Positions 24,701 to 33,504 of a stretch of 50,570 nucleotides of DNA are shown piece by piece. Each line of letters opens with the position of its first letter. Position 1 is the first letter of the stretch. The stretch comes from Methanobacteriota archaeon (GTDB lineage Archaea; Thermoplasmatota; Poseidoniia; Poseidoniales; Thalassarchaeaceae). The notes under the pieces were generated by a model, which did not search any database, was not told the origin of the DNA, and worked only from the letters and a program-made list of their open reading frames with translations. The translations under genes and the position numbers were made by a program. The stretch covers positions 1-50,570 of the forward strand of contig PATC01000051.1 of NCBI GenBank assembly GCA_002712285.1, written 5' to 3'.

Positions 24701-25281
24701 TCACTATCCCAATTACTTGTGAAGTAACTGCGACTCCAGAATTTGAGAATGGAATAGTCAGCCTAACAATTGTTGCAGATGATGGTACTGAGTTGGCTAC
24801 TGCAGTGATTACGATTCGTCAGGAACAAATTGAATCTGAAGAAGGATTTTCTACTTCACTAGTTGTTGGATCGGTAGGTTTCGTTGTTGTTTTGTTGATT
24901 GTTGGCGCCGTAGTTACAGTGATGTTGATGCGAAGACGGGTGGAGGATGATGTTGATCCAATCGACTCATATGATGAGACTTTAGACGTTCAAAATGAGT
25001 CGGGGATACAGCATGAAACAACTCAACCCATGATGGCAGGACCGCCAATGCAAAGTTATGTCGAGTCAAGTACGGATCAAGTTGTTGGACCGCCAGCAGT
25101 CGCTACGGAAGTTGAAACATTTACACCAACAGTTTGTGCTGATTGTGGGTATGGATTTCATCCAGGATCGCCTTGGGTCAGTTGCATTAGTTGTGGAGGC
25201 GCTAGACATCCTCAATGTGCGATGAATACTCCTTCTTGTTGGACCTGTCATTCTTCTTCCAAAGAAATGACAAGCCAATGA
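21703..25281 (+). CDS. Large adhesin-like surface protein with a cytoplasmic C4HC3 zinc finger
   Basis: From ATG 21703 the protein has 1192 residues. A signal peptide (to about AEA, residue 30) is followed by roughly 1000 extracellular residues made of successive Ig-like domains of the CARDB/NEW3 kind, with recurring NTGN-x3-[DE] and LPAGWD-type strands. A TM helix at about 1052-1075 is followed by MRRR, a disordered linker, and a terminal cluster C-x2-C-x12-C-x2-C-x4-H-x2-C-x6-C-x2-C (Cys1145 to Cys1182). The charge rule puts this finger inside the cell. The order C4HC3 is that of PHD and RING-CH fingers, though the last loop is short. Function unknown; a surface-to-inside signalling or assembly role is inference. 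Confidence 0.85.
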   Translation: MSYRQGRTALTLVALLLVLPMVPLAEAISPKATVDVKPLSFTSRYVSNTDASDYNTLSRTTTLQRAANLWIVDGMVDTLLEMVVEIENLGTSSASGVNVEIVVLHDEYIDFELHNTSLTTSVSAGSTTSVSTVWIPRYSGNHTVRITTDHALDNNPQNNEGFATTTIGAVYERCESNTAWSRTSNWQLDTTNPLNGASSCRIGGAASSNYGNMWTESLRSPLLDFSDVHPNPTRGFGLGFFYTGNVATGDTMQVSVSSGSNKADLIPNGGLSGLVDGQPSSWLIQLSTVNSVSVPWLYIPPTALGAQTQIEFKFTSDASGTEVGYWVEDIVMFYDQKAAASEFGLDASGSPSGTSNRGEWSDMSFTVRNTGNLTDRFTLEALGLPAGWDYRFTHSTGSGVLPGSEIQINPGEIRTFKLQTKPPADAPTGSIQGTILVQSSEESTIQDSISFNAGVAPEYTSEWVEVGSIPRCAPGLTCDYRVELLNTGDAGDTYALTVEDVSMPQGWTVTLDSSQDSSLVLPAGANGTVDLSISIPSTASPGETGVVSLQAQSGADTSSITVHQLTIEASMVSDLRIVPTWGNMPTHIPPGASHLLEWNIINQAERLDEVEFNWSIEGAQTWDVSLSGPDSASISGGESRVMRILLEAPSDGHAQDPSPIITPIVTSTLSGDITQGSPTSGPRIGQIHQISIDSVDDGYVVFQPGVPVPIDLVVTNLGNGVDEVIINVDGIPDGWQSSILVEGEPIDSTFELDLNGYEGDSANVTVLVVASSSMTPGMEVWLTFTADSSVSSLTNPASVTRSGYVDVALSNIVSDWDDVDSSGIIGGNIASGFSIENTGNAVDDTLEIKVSLSPVSPDVSLTLLTLEGNLPVNTYQNVIIQPGSSKRIDALVNIGDNIALGTEVTVTRYVRTATGVEEDSFTFTVDRFRVVGLTGISDSEFLLPTNGQAEFTFNLTSMSTESLEVDVLLGEVDGLEYDCSHQEENQRLRVFLLESPVATITIPITCEVTATPEFENGIVSLTIVADDGTELATAVITIRQEQIESEEGFSTSLVVGSVGFVVVLLIVGAVVTVMLMRRRVEDDVDPIDSYDETLDVQNESGIQHETTQPMMAGPPMQSYVESSTDQVVGPPAVATEVETFTPTVCADCGYGFHPGSPWVSCISCGGARHPQCAMNTPSCWTCHSSSKEMTSQ

Positions 25282-25700
25282 TAGTCCTCGTCCTTAACCG
25301 CATTAGGATTTCGTGGCTCAGCGTCTTGAACTTGACCAAGGTGCAAGGTAAGGAGTCCTAGCCTAGAGAGTTCGGTTAATGCAGCTATTGACCTCTCTCC
25401 AACGGGTGCAATATCCTCCTTGAATTGATGGTCGAGAATATTACAAATCTCTGCGAATGGAGTTTCTCCATCACATAGTTCCCAAAGTGTAGTCATGATT
25501 ACATCCATCGGACGTTGAAGATAATCTGCTCCGCCTAAAAATCGACGAACAATACGTTCAATCCTACTGAAATTCTTGCGGATGAAAATAACCGCTTGTC
25601 GTTCATTTGTAGATGGATCTGCACGTCGAGAATCGTAACCCCAAGGTAAATCAGCCCGATATGGGTGAATGTTTGCCCAATTAATGTCTTGATTAGTCAT
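25248..25700 (-). CDS. PqqD-like small protein
   Basis: A 150-residue soluble protein. Its middle, GGADYLQRPMDVIMTTLWELCDGETPFAEICNILD (in parts), followed by a helix ending LSRLGLLTL, fits the winged PqqD-like fold that presents peptides to radical SAM enzymes. No radical SAM gene or precursor peptide is next to it here, so a peptide-modification role is only a possibility. It overlaps by 4 nt with the small membrane protein upstream and converges with the 3' end of the adhesin-like gene, overlapping it by 34 bp. Confidence 0.65.
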   Translation of the reverse strand: MTNQDINWANIHPYRADLPWGYDSRRADPSTNERQAVIFIRKNFSRIERIVRRFLGGADYLQRPMDVIMTTLWELCDGETPFAEICNILDHQFKEDIAPVGERSIAALTELSRLGLLTLHLGQVQDAEPRNPNAVKDEDYHWLVISLEEE

Positions 25701-25939
25701 TCAAGCAACTCCGCTGAGTATGTCCATTGTACTAGAGCAAGCATGAGTATTGCACCGAGAATTCCACAAAGACGAGTTAGTTCTCGTCTTTCAGTGAAGT
25801 TTCTGAGATACCAGGTCACAACACCAAGGATACTGCAGAGTGAAAATAGTACCCACCACATCGCCGGCAGCATAGACCCCCGTGTACATCTTTTCAATTC
25901 AATGAATCGAAGTTTAGGGGTGAAATCATTCGTGTCCAT
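25697..25939 (-). CDS. Small two-TM membrane protein
   Basis: An 80-residue protein with TM helices at about residues 24-44 and 55-73 separated by a charged loop (RNFTERRELTR). Its stop overlaps the start of the PqqD-like gene, which supports co-translation and membrane recruitment of that protein. ATG 25873 (MLPAMWW) is an alternative start. No family recognised. Confidence 0.6.
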   Translation of the reverse strand: MDTNDFTPKLRFIELKRCTRGSMLPAMWWVLFSLCSILGVVTWYLRNFTERRELTRLCGILGAILMLALVQWTYSAELLE

Positions 25940-25969
25940 TCATGAACCGTTGTTGTCGGATACAATTTG

Positions 25970-27277
25970 ATGGATGTCATTCGATGGTTTGATCGAGTTT
26001 TACGATCAATCGGACGAAATGGTGGTTCGTCAATTAGGGAACCAGTAATTCGGTTGTTTTTCATGGAATCAATCCTAGTTACCACAATCTTTGCCGCATG
26101 GTATCTTAGTGGCCCTTTGAGCCCTTTCGGTCTCATGTCAATTCTAATTGCAGCATTCTATGTTCTTAGTATACATCGGGTCTGGTCGGAAAATGAGAAA
26201 CTTCGTAGAGAAATAGCTCAGCGAATAATAGATGATGATCCTGATCAACATCCTGACCTTCGTCTGAATGTTCTCATAGTTAGTATGCATCTGATTGTAA
26301 TTGTCCCTCTTCTTCTTTGGAGATTAAATGACGTGTTCAACATATATTCAGTACCAGAAGATGCAACTGGAATGGACTGGTGGTTATTTGGAATCGATTT
26401 GCTATCAAGGAGTCTTTTAGATTGGGCAGAGGTATACGAAGTGAAATGGAGTCGAATTGAACCCGATGCCTGGATGGGGCGTCATATCGTTTTGGCTCTG
26501 TTAATACTAATTGATGTCTTGCTCATACAATCTATCCTTCGTCTACTGAGTATCCATAGAACAATTCGAGAAGGAGTATTGGCAGCAGGACGGGATCCAG
26601 AGACCGCAGCAAGGATTGGTCGTCGGGTCAACATCCCTCTTGTGAGATCTATTCTTGATGATTCCACAGATGAGGAGCGGAAGAATCGGATTCGTGCTCT
26701 CGCATTGACTGGTAGTTCAGAAGATGCAATGCGAATATGGCCTCTTCTGAATGAATCAGATCTTCGTTCTGAGATTTTAGCAACACTAGTTCGCATAGGT
26801 CCTCTTACATTGACAGATCGTCTCCTTTCTTCTGATTCTACAGCGTTACGTCTTGCTGCTATCCAATGGTTGAAAATTGTAGATGAGGATGAAGCATGGA
26901 AACGGATTGTTCGAACTGCTAATGACCCTGATTCTGCAGTCCGTGCTAGTGTCATAGTAGCGATAGATTCTGCTCCAATTCGTTACGCGATACCTGTGAT
27001 AATTCGCTTAGTTAGAGATACTGATGCTAATGTTGCGCTTGAAGCATCGCGACAACTTAGGAAATTAGATGATGCAGAGACATTACTTCGAATTTCCCGT
27101 CCTTTGTTAGATACAGGTTCGAGTGGTGTCAAGATACATACGATTGATGCATTGAGTCAAATAGAGGATGGCAGAGTAGTATCTCTCATTGTCAGTATGT
27201 TTGATGATTCTGATGAGAACGTTAGGAGTGCTGCTCAACAGGCAATTGAGCATCTCAAGAGAATCGCATCAACTTAA
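25970..27277 (+). CDS. Membrane protein with C-terminal HEAT repeats
   Basis: The N-terminal half has four or five TM helices (around residues 28-48, 53-70, 103-120 and 170-190). From about residue 215 there are tandem helical HEAT/PBS-lyase-like repeats (for example RIRALALTGSSEDA, LRLAAIQWLKIVDEDEA, VRASVIVAIDSAP, NVRSAAQQAIEHL), which form a protein-binding solenoid, presumably cytoplasmic. 435 aa from the ATG at 25970. It is divergent from the small membrane protein and PqqD-like pair and converges on the FMN reductase. Function unknown. Confidence 0.8.
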   Translation: MDVIRWFDRVLRSIGRNGGSSIREPVIRLFFMESILVTTIFAAWYLSGPLSPFGLMSILIAAFYVLSIHRVWSENEKLRREIAQRIIDDDPDQHPDLRLNVLIVSMHLIVIVPLLLWRLNDVFNIYSVPEDATGMDWWLFGIDLLSRSLLDWAEVYEVKWSRIEPDAWMGRHIVLALLILIDVLLIQSILRLLSIHRTIREGVLAAGRDPETAARIGRRVNIPLVRSILDDSTDEERKNRIRALALTGSSEDAMRIWPLLNESDLRSEILATLVRIGPLTLTDRLLSSDSTALRLAAIQWLKIVDEDEAWKRIVRTANDPDSAVRASVIVAIDSAPIRYAIPVIIRLVRDTDANVALEASRQLRKLDDAETLLRISRPLLDTGSSGVKIHTIDALSQIEDGRVVSLIVSMFDDSDENVRSAAQQAIEHLKRIAST

Positions 27278-27296
27278 AGAGAAACGAATTGAGAAT

Positions 27297-27791
27297 CTAT
27301 GCGAGATTGTCAATCATTGCCTCAATTGTCTCTGGATTTGCCTCTTTGTTCCTTCCAGAGGTCAATGATCTACCCATGACATCTGCTCCTATGAATGAGA
27401 ACATATGCCTCATGGCCATGATTACATGTGCTCCACCACCGCCACTGTGGGTTGCTAAGCCCACTGGTTTACCGGTACACATTTTTCGAAAATTATGCCA
27501 GTCCCCAGATAACCAAGCAATAGCGTTGTTTAGAGTGGGGGGCATCGAACCATTATACTCTGGAGCAACCACAATCCATGCATCTGCATCAATCATTTGT
27601 TGTGTAAGGTCAGAAACATCCACAGTTTTTTCGGGGTCAGATGAACGTGCTACAGTGAACATAGGTAAATCCACTTCAACCAAATCAACAACTGTTGCAT
27701 CATGTCCTTTTTCTCTCGCTACAGTCGCAAATCTCTCTGCTAATTCGAGATTTGTTCCAGTGGTTGCAGTTATCATCAGGAATTTCGCCAT
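27297..27791 (-). CDS. NADPH-dependent FMN reductase-family flavoprotein
   Basis: A 164-aa flavodoxin-like protein. The phosphate-binding loop ITATTGTNLELA lies at the first strand, and APEYNGSMPPTLNNAIAWLS is the diagnostic FMN-reductase motif. THSGGGGAHV contributes to the flavin site. It is expected to reduce FMN or quinones, or act in azo/chromate-type reductions, using NAD(P)H. It is divergent from the zinc-ribbon/TPR gene and convergent with the HEAT protein, with 19 bp between stops. Confidence 0.9.
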   Translation of the reverse strand: MAKFLMITATTGTNLELAERFATVAREKGHDATVVDLVEVDLPMFTVARSSDPEKTVDVSDLTQQMIDADAWIVVAPEYNGSMPPTLNNAIAWLSGDWHNFRKMCTGKPVGLATHSGGGGAHVIMAMRHMFSFIGADVMGRSLTSGRNKEANPETIEAMIDNLA

Positions 27792-27880
27792 GAACCTCGC
27801 AGCACTAACTGAGTGATGTTCATTCCGGTCAATAACAGCGAATACTTATTGCCAAATCGAATAACCGTAGTTTGTTCGGT

Positions 27881-30430
27881 ATGGTGTCGCACGGCCATGA
27901 AGTATGTCCGCACTGTGAGTCGGACCTTTCAGGTGAGGAACCCCAATGCCCATCCTGTAACGGTGCACTGTATGGCATTGCTCCAACTCGAAGAGAGCGT
28001 GTAAAGGAGGTTGCACGAGAAGTAGTCACTACTACCACTAGTGTTCTAGGCACGGCTGCAGATCGAGCTCAAGACGCTGGTCGAAAGGCTATGGATAGTT
28101 TAGGATCGGGAATAGAACGAGCCTCGACGAAAATTGGAGAGATAAACATCCCTAAATTACGAAAGGATGATGAGAAATCGGCTCAACCAGATGGGAGTAT
28201 CCCCATAGGTGAATCAACATCATTAGTAGTTGAAGAAACGTTGTCTCAAGAACCTGAAGTCGCGGAGCCAATAGAGTCAGAAGACGAATCCATGAGTGAG
28301 GTCATGCGTATTATTCAGGAAGGTGAAGCACTTGCGGGAGCAAAGAGGCCTTCTGAGGCTGCAGCTAGATTCAACCAGGCAATTGCTCTTGATCCTACAA
28401 ATGCTCTATGTTGGTATAATCTAGGTGTTGTTCAAGAACAAATGGGCTTAGCTGATGAATCAATTAAGTCATTCAATGTGGCACTTGTTCACGACCCGGA
28501 TCACATTCCTGCAATGGCTAATCTTGCTGTAATTCTAGATGCATTGGGAGACCCTGGTGCAGCAGATCATGCAAAGAAAGCGTTGGTACACTTCCCAGGG
28601 CACCCTGCACTTACTAGAATTGCTTCTTCATTTAGTCAAGAGTTAGCTCCTATCCCTGATGCCTCTTCACAATTAACGGAGGATGTGGAAGTTTCTCCCG
28701 ACGAAACGCCTCAACCTGTTAGGAAGACTGGATTGGTCATCGGCACAGCCACGGCCCCTCCTCGCTCCGAGCCTATCGTGGAAGAAGTCAAAATCCAGGA
28801 ATACGGAGAGGTTACTGAAACATTAGTGGTGCCAGATCCAATTTCACAGCCAGAACCTATTACTCACGCTCCAGATTCTGATGATGAAATCAACGAGAAG
28901 ATGAATGGAGCAGCTGCTATGCTACGTTCTGGTAATAGCGCTGAAGTCATTGATATGATTGAAGGTGCTTATTTAGAGAGGAATTCAGGTCACGCACGAC
29001 CATACAAAATTCTCGGTGCTGCCTATGCATTAGAGAATCGTATCGAGGAAGCAATTTCCTCATTTACTGATGGCCTGAATCTCGATAATGCTGACGCTCC
29101 AGGATGGTATAATCTTGGAAGATTACACTTGAGAAATGGCCATAAAGATGCTGGCGCTACCTGTTTTACTGCTGCTCAAATGGTAGATTCAGATCATGTT
29201 CCTTCCGCACGTTCACTAGTTGAATATTACAGAGAAACAGAAGATAGAGTACGTTTAATCCCACTATGGATTCATCTTTCAACGCTTGAAGATCTTGGTG
29301 AAGGCGCATCTGAACTTGCCTCTATTCTTGTAGAGATTGGAGAGGGGGAGAATCTCATGATTGAAACTCATCCTGAACTTCCAATTATGATTCCTGAGGG
29401 TCCTGACCTTGCAAGGAAGGCAGTCGATTTGTTAGGTTCTGAAGAGTCTGAAATGAAGGCACGAGCACTTTCATTGACCGGTGAACACACTGAGGCAATC
29501 CGTATTTCTAAGGTGATTCTTGAGTCTAATCCTACTGAATCTAAGGGTTGGCTTTTGATGGCTAAAGTACTCGAATCTGCGGGTGAGACTGATCGTGCAC
29601 AACAATGTCGAGACAAAGCTGTGAAGATTGATGGTGATACTTCCGATGAGGTAGTTGCCTCCTCAGTTATTATTGAAGATACATCTCCGCTCTTTACTTC
29701 GGAACCTGAGTCATTAATCACAACTGAATCAGATGATGATGATCCTTGGTCTACACTTACAGACGAATCTCTTGATGAGGAGCAAGAAACAGTAATTCAT
29801 CAGGAGGTCGTAATTGAATCGGAGCCTGTAATTGAAGTGCAAACATCTCCCGCTTCTGAAGAGAGTACCGCTGATATTTTGTTGACCTCCCCTACACCAA
29901 TTATCCAGCCTGATAACGTTGTGGATGTAGAACCTCAAGAAAATATAGATCTTACGAAGGTCGCCTCTGATGCGGCAGCTAAAACGGATGGTAACTCAGG
30001 TCAGTCAGCGATGACTATGGCGGGGGCCATTGAGTGGTATAACAAGGCATTATTCTTGATGGAAGACAAGAAGTACAAGGAGGCTCTCTCTTGTTTCGAT
30101 AAGGCTCTTCCTGGTTCTGCTGAAGATGAGGATTTGGTTATTCGGATAATTAATGGTCGAGGTCATGCATTTTACTATCTTGAAGAGTATCCTGAAGCTA
30201 TCAAGGCATACTTTGAGGCAATGCGGATTAACAAGGAGAAGGTCACAGGTGCAACCCTCTACAATATGGGTACAGCATATGCAAATGTCGAACTCTATGA
30301 TGATGCTGTGAAGTGTTTCAAGCAGGCTATGCCTCGTGGATTAGATGGGGAACAGAAGAAGATGTGTAAAGAACAGATTCGACGTTGTAATGAGCTTCTG
30401 AAAATCCAGAAAAGAAAGATGGCGCGTTAG
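27881..30430 (+). CDS. Zinc-ribbon and TPR-repeat protein
   Basis: The 849-residue protein opens with a zinc ribbon (Cys9, Cys12, Cys23, Cys26; CPHC and CPSC). Then come an amphipathic stretch, acidic linkers and at least three blocks of tetratricopeptide repeats (around 140-235, 330-420 and 500-575). A long Glu/Ser/Val-rich linker separates these from a C-terminal TPR block ending KRKMAR. TPRs bind protein partners, so a scaffold or chaperone-like role is likely. TTG 27872 lies upstream in frame but ATG 27881 is preferred. The stop overlaps the fdhF-like gene by 4 bp, convergently. Confidence 0.88.
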   Translation: MVSHGHEVCPHCESDLSGEEPQCPSCNGALYGIAPTRRERVKEVAREVVTTTTSVLGTAADRAQDAGRKAMDSLGSGIERASTKIGEINIPKLRKDDEKSAQPDGSIPIGESTSLVVEETLSQEPEVAEPIESEDESMSEVMRIIQEGEALAGAKRPSEAAARFNQAIALDPTNALCWYNLGVVQEQMGLADESIKSFNVALVHDPDHIPAMANLAVILDALGDPGAADHAKKALVHFPGHPALTRIASSFSQELAPIPDASSQLTEDVEVSPDETPQPVRKTGLVIGTATAPPRSEPIVEEVKIQEYGEVTETLVVPDPISQPEPITHAPDSDDEINEKMNGAAAMLRSGNSAEVIDMIEGAYLERNSGHARPYKILGAAYALENRIEEAISSFTDGLNLDNADAPGWYNLGRLHLRNGHKDAGATCFTAAQMVDSDHVPSARSLVEYYRETEDRVRLIPLWIHLSTLEDLGEGASELASILVEIGEGENLMIETHPELPIMIPEGPDLARKAVDLLGSEESEMKARALSLTGEHTEAIRISKVILESNPTESKGWLLMAKVLESAGETDRAQQCRDKAVKIDGDTSDEVVASSVIIEDTSPLFTSEPESLITTESDDDDPWSTLTDESLDEEQETVIHQEVVIESEPVIEVQTSPASEESTADILLTSPTPIIQPDNVVDVEPQENIDLTKVASDAAAKTDGNSGQSAMTMAGAIEWYNKALFLMEDKKYKEALSCFDKALPGSAEDEDLVIRIINGRGHAFYYLEEYPEAIKAYFEAMRINKEKVTGATLYNMGTAYANVELYDDAVKCFKQAMPRGLDGEQKKMCKEQIRRCNELLKIQKRKMAR

Positions 30431-32691
30431 GTTTCAATCCTAACGTGGACTGATTTTGAGGTAGGTGTATTACTTCCGATTGCAACCGATTCTAATGGAA
30501 TTAGTACATTTGCCTCTGGGAAGTATGTTGCAATATTTCCTCTTGGAATCGAATATGGAACGACCTTCCATCGTTCAGCTCTTCGTTCAATTCCGTTATG
30601 AATTGAAATTAGGTTGACTTCTTGTTGAGGTTTAATTCCGTCATTAACCATATCATCTGGATTCATGAAAACAATTCGCCGAGCATTCTTGACTCCTCTG
30701 TATCGGTCATCCATACCATAGATTGTGGTATTGTACTGATCATGACTCCTGATGGTCATCATCGTATAACCGTCCATTACTTCGAAGGAATCTAGAGTGT
30801 TGCAATGCATTACAGCTTTTCCACTTGGAGTATTCCATACTGGACCATCGCGAGGACCATTAGGTAAGTAGAAACCCCCCTCTTTTCGTACTCTTGTGTT
30901 GTATTCATCAAAACCAGGGACTACAGATTCTATCAGTGATCTAATCCTGTCATAATCTTCTGAAAGATGAATCCATTGAATAGGTGATGTCCCGAAAAGT
31001 GCATTTCCGATCTGTGCGACAATATCGGGTTCACTCATCAGTTGTTCTGAAGCAGGTTTCATTGTTCCTCGACTACTATGTACAACACCCATACTGTTCT
31101 CTACGGAAACAAAACGATTTCCTGTGACTCCAATATCTTGTTCAGTTCTTCCTAGACAGGGTAGAATCAACGCCTCACTCCCTGTAACGATGTGACTTCG
31201 ATTTAATTTTGTTGAAATTTGGACAGTCAATCCAATATTATTGAGAGCTTTGGCAGTGACTTCTGTATCGGACATTGCCGACAATAGGTTGCCACCAAGA
31301 CAGAGAAGTACATCGCAATTACCTTCTATTGAATTTTGAATCAATTGTACACTATCAACACCACTTTCGCGAGGTGATTTGATTCCTGTAGCAGCATCAA
31401 GTGCTGAGAGAAAGCTCTCAGAGGGATGATGGTTGATACCGACCGTTCGATCACCTTGAACGTTGCTATGGCCACGAACAGGACAGGCCCCAGCCCCCTT
31501 TCTACCAAAGTGTCCGCCAAGTAAGAGCACATTGACGATGTCATGAATTGTAGCGACCGAGTTTCGATGTTGTGTAATTCCCATGGCCCAACAAATAATC
31601 ATCCTCTTTGATCGAGAAATAATTGTAGCAATCTCACGAATCCTATATTCCGAGAGTCCTGAAATACGTTCAATGTCTTTCCATTGGACATCAATAAGAT
31701 GGGACCTTAATTCATTAATTCCAATAGTATGTTTCTCGATAAATGCAGTATCGATAGCATCGTTCTCAACTAAGTGTTTAGCAATTCCCTTGAATAGAGC
31801 AGAATCACCATTGATGCGTACGGGTACATGGTCATCTGCAATTGTAGTGCCAGTGCCAAGCATACGAAGCATCTCTTGTGGATGCTTGAACCGTTTCATT
31901 CCAGTTTCTTCGAGAGGATTAATGCTGATTACGGATCCACCTTTACGTTTACATCTGGCTAGCGCTGAAAGCATACGAGGATGATTCGTTCCTGGATTTT
32001 GTCCGACAACTAGAACTAAATCAGTATAATCGAAATCTTCGAGTTTGACAGTACCCTTGCCGATTCCGATAGAGGTGTTCAGAGCAACTCCACTGCTTTC
32101 GTGACACATGTTGGAGCAATCTGGAAGATTGTTTGTTCCGATTTGTCGTGCAAGAGTCCCCCAAAGGAATGCGGCTTCATTTGAGGCACGGCCAGATGTG
32201 TATAGAGCAACACGTCCTGGATTTGTTGCCTCAATTCTATCAGCAATTAGAGAATAAGCGGCATCCCATGTAATTTGTTGATAGTGTTCCTCATTCTTAG
32301 CGAGATACATCGGTTGTGTCAGCCGTCCTTGTTTGTCCATCCACATATCCCCTTTTTCAGAGAGAGAGGATACAGAATGTGTAGAGAAAAAATCAGTTGA
32401 AATTCTCTGTGAAGTTGCTTCAGCAGCAAAGGCCTTTGCTCCATTTTCACAGAATTCAAATCCGCTTCGATGATTGTCTGGATCTGGCCATGCACAACCT
32501 GGACAGTCAAACCCATCAAATCGATTTACTGTTCTCATAGTCTGGATAGTTCCTTTGATACCAGACTGTGCCAAAGTGTGGCGAAATGATTGAGTTACTC
32601 CCTTTAATCCAGCAGCTAGTTTGGATGGCCGAACAATCCGGAGAGATTCATTCTCAATTGGTGTTGTGGCACTCACTTTGCCACGAGGCAT
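30427..32691 (-). CDS. Molybdopterin oxidoreductase, FdhF/YdeP family
   Basis: A 754-aa molybdenum enzyme of the formate-dehydrogenase-like YdeP group. The N-terminus has FDCPGCAWPDP (Cys63, Cys66) and FEFCENGAKA (Cys81). The Mo ligand position is Cys196 in NMCHESSG, followed by His197, as in Cys-type formate dehydrogenases. VVGQNPGTNHPRML, GAGACPVRGHSNVQGDRT and a C-terminal dinucleotide-binding domain with IRSHDQYNTT complete the family. It is paired with fdhD (21-nt gap). No iron-sulfur or membrane partner subunit is nearby, so the electron acceptor and even the substrate (formate or another) are unknown. Confidence 0.9.
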   Translation of the reverse strand: MPRGKVSATTPIENESLRIVRPSKLAAGLKGVTQSFRHTLAQSGIKGTIQTMRTVNRFDGFDCPGCAWPDPDNHRSGFEFCENGAKAFAAEATSQRISTDFFSTHSVSSLSEKGDMWMDKQGRLTQPMYLAKNEEHYQQITWDAAYSLIADRIEATNPGRVALYTSGRASNEAAFLWGTLARQIGTNNLPDCSNMCHESSGVALNTSIGIGKGTVKLEDFDYTDLVLVVGQNPGTNHPRMLSALARCKRKGGSVISINPLEETGMKRFKHPQEMLRMLGTGTTIADDHVPVRINGDSALFKGIAKHLVENDAIDTAFIEKHTIGINELRSHLIDVQWKDIERISGLSEYRIREIATIISRSKRMIICWAMGITQHRNSVATIHDIVNVLLLGGHFGRKGAGACPVRGHSNVQGDRTVGINHHPSESFLSALDAATGIKSPRESGVDSVQLIQNSIEGNCDVLLCLGGNLLSAMSDTEVTAKALNNIGLTVQISTKLNRSHIVTGSEALILPCLGRTEQDIGVTGNRFVSVENSMGVVHSSRGTMKPASEQLMSEPDIVAQIGNALFGTSPIQWIHLSEDYDRIRSLIESVVPGFDEYNTRVRKEGGFYLPNGPRDGPVWNTPSGKAVMHCNTLDSFEVMDGYTMMTIRSHDQYNTTIYGMDDRYRGVKNARRIVFMNPDDMVNDGIKPQQEVNLISIHNGIERRAERWKVVPYSIPRGNIATYFPEANVLIPLESVAIGSNTPTSKSVHVRIET

Positions 32692-32712
32692 GACAGGGGT
32701 GGATGGCTTCCA

Positions 32713-33504
32713 TTACTTGACGGATTCGTCTTGCACTATTCGATGAGCGCCAGTCATGACAGTAAAGCGACCTTCCCGAGCGAAGACAATCAATGTGAGT
32801 TGATGGAACGCAGCGAGATCGATTGCTGCGCTAGTTGCTCCTCCAACACTCATTAGAATAGGAATATTAGAACGAACTGCTTTTTCGACCATTTCAAACG
32901 ATACACGTCCAGATAAACTGACAATATGTTGACTCATAGGCCATTCAGAATTGATACGATGTATTCCTACGAGTTTGTCCAAAGCATTGTGGCGTCCGAC
33001 ATCTTCCATGGATTGAATTTCTTCACCGTTCATTGCGTATGAGGTTGCTGAATGTGCAGAACCCGTAGCATTGTAGAGTGTACCATCTTTAGGTTCTTTG
33101 AGAGTAATTGAATGAATTACTTTGTCATCTACATTGATATTAGGCATAGAACCACATCCATCAATTGGATTAACTCGTACTTCTTCGCGTCCACACATCC
33201 CACAAGATGATGTTGAGTCTAATGATCTATGGGAAGGTACACCCTCCCAGATAACATGCACATTTCCATCTTCAGTCTGAATTCTAGGTAATGGATCATC
33301 TTGGCGAAGATCCCCCTCGCCCGTCATCAATCCGATAATCAGGGCTTTGTCTTCACCAGGTGTTCGCATTAAGGTACCATAGAGTCGGCCGTCAGCACTG
33401 TCGCACGAAGTCTTCAGTGGTGCTTCATTTGCTACAGAGTCGCTAACAGGAGTCCTGTTGAGTCCTTGGTATCTGAAGCCCATACGATCCATACGGTCCT
33501 CCAT
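32713..33504 (-). CDS. fdhD: Sulfur carrier FdhD
   Basis: FdhD passes sulfur from a cysteine desulfurase to the molybdenum cofactor of formate-dehydrogenase-like enzymes, and here must serve the oxidoreductase encoded directly downstream. The sulfur-carrying C-x2-C is Cys101/Cys104 (SSCGMCG). ATGSAHSA, EDVGRHNALDKLVG and SGRVSFEMV are family motifs. 263 aa is normal. It is divergent from, and its start lies within 100 bp of, an A-type Fe-S carrier gene. ATG codons at 33492 and 33483 are alternative starts. Confidence 0.95.
   Translation of the reverse strand: MEDRMDRMGFRYQGLNRTPVSDSVANEAPLKTSCDSADGRLYGTLMRTPGEDKALIIGLMTGEGDLRQDDPLPRIQTEDGNVHVIWEGVPSHRSLDSTSSCGMCGREEVRVNPIDGCGSMPNINVDDKVIHSITLKEPKDGTLYNATGSAHSATSYAMNGEEIQSMEDVGRHNALDKLVGIHRINSEWPMSQHIVSLSGRVSFEMVEKAVRSNIPILMSVGGATSAAIDLAAFHQLTLIVFAREGRFTVMTGAHRIVQDESVK

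Noticed and set aside
26482-26955. 157-aa minus-strand ORF inside the HEAT-repeat gene
   Set aside because: Ser/Arg/Ile-rich low-complexity shadow of the coding strand, without promoter or recognisable motif.
31583-31984. 133-aa plus-strand ORF inside the molybdoenzyme gene
   Set aside because: Antisense to conserved molybdopterin-binding motifs; no own promoter or family.
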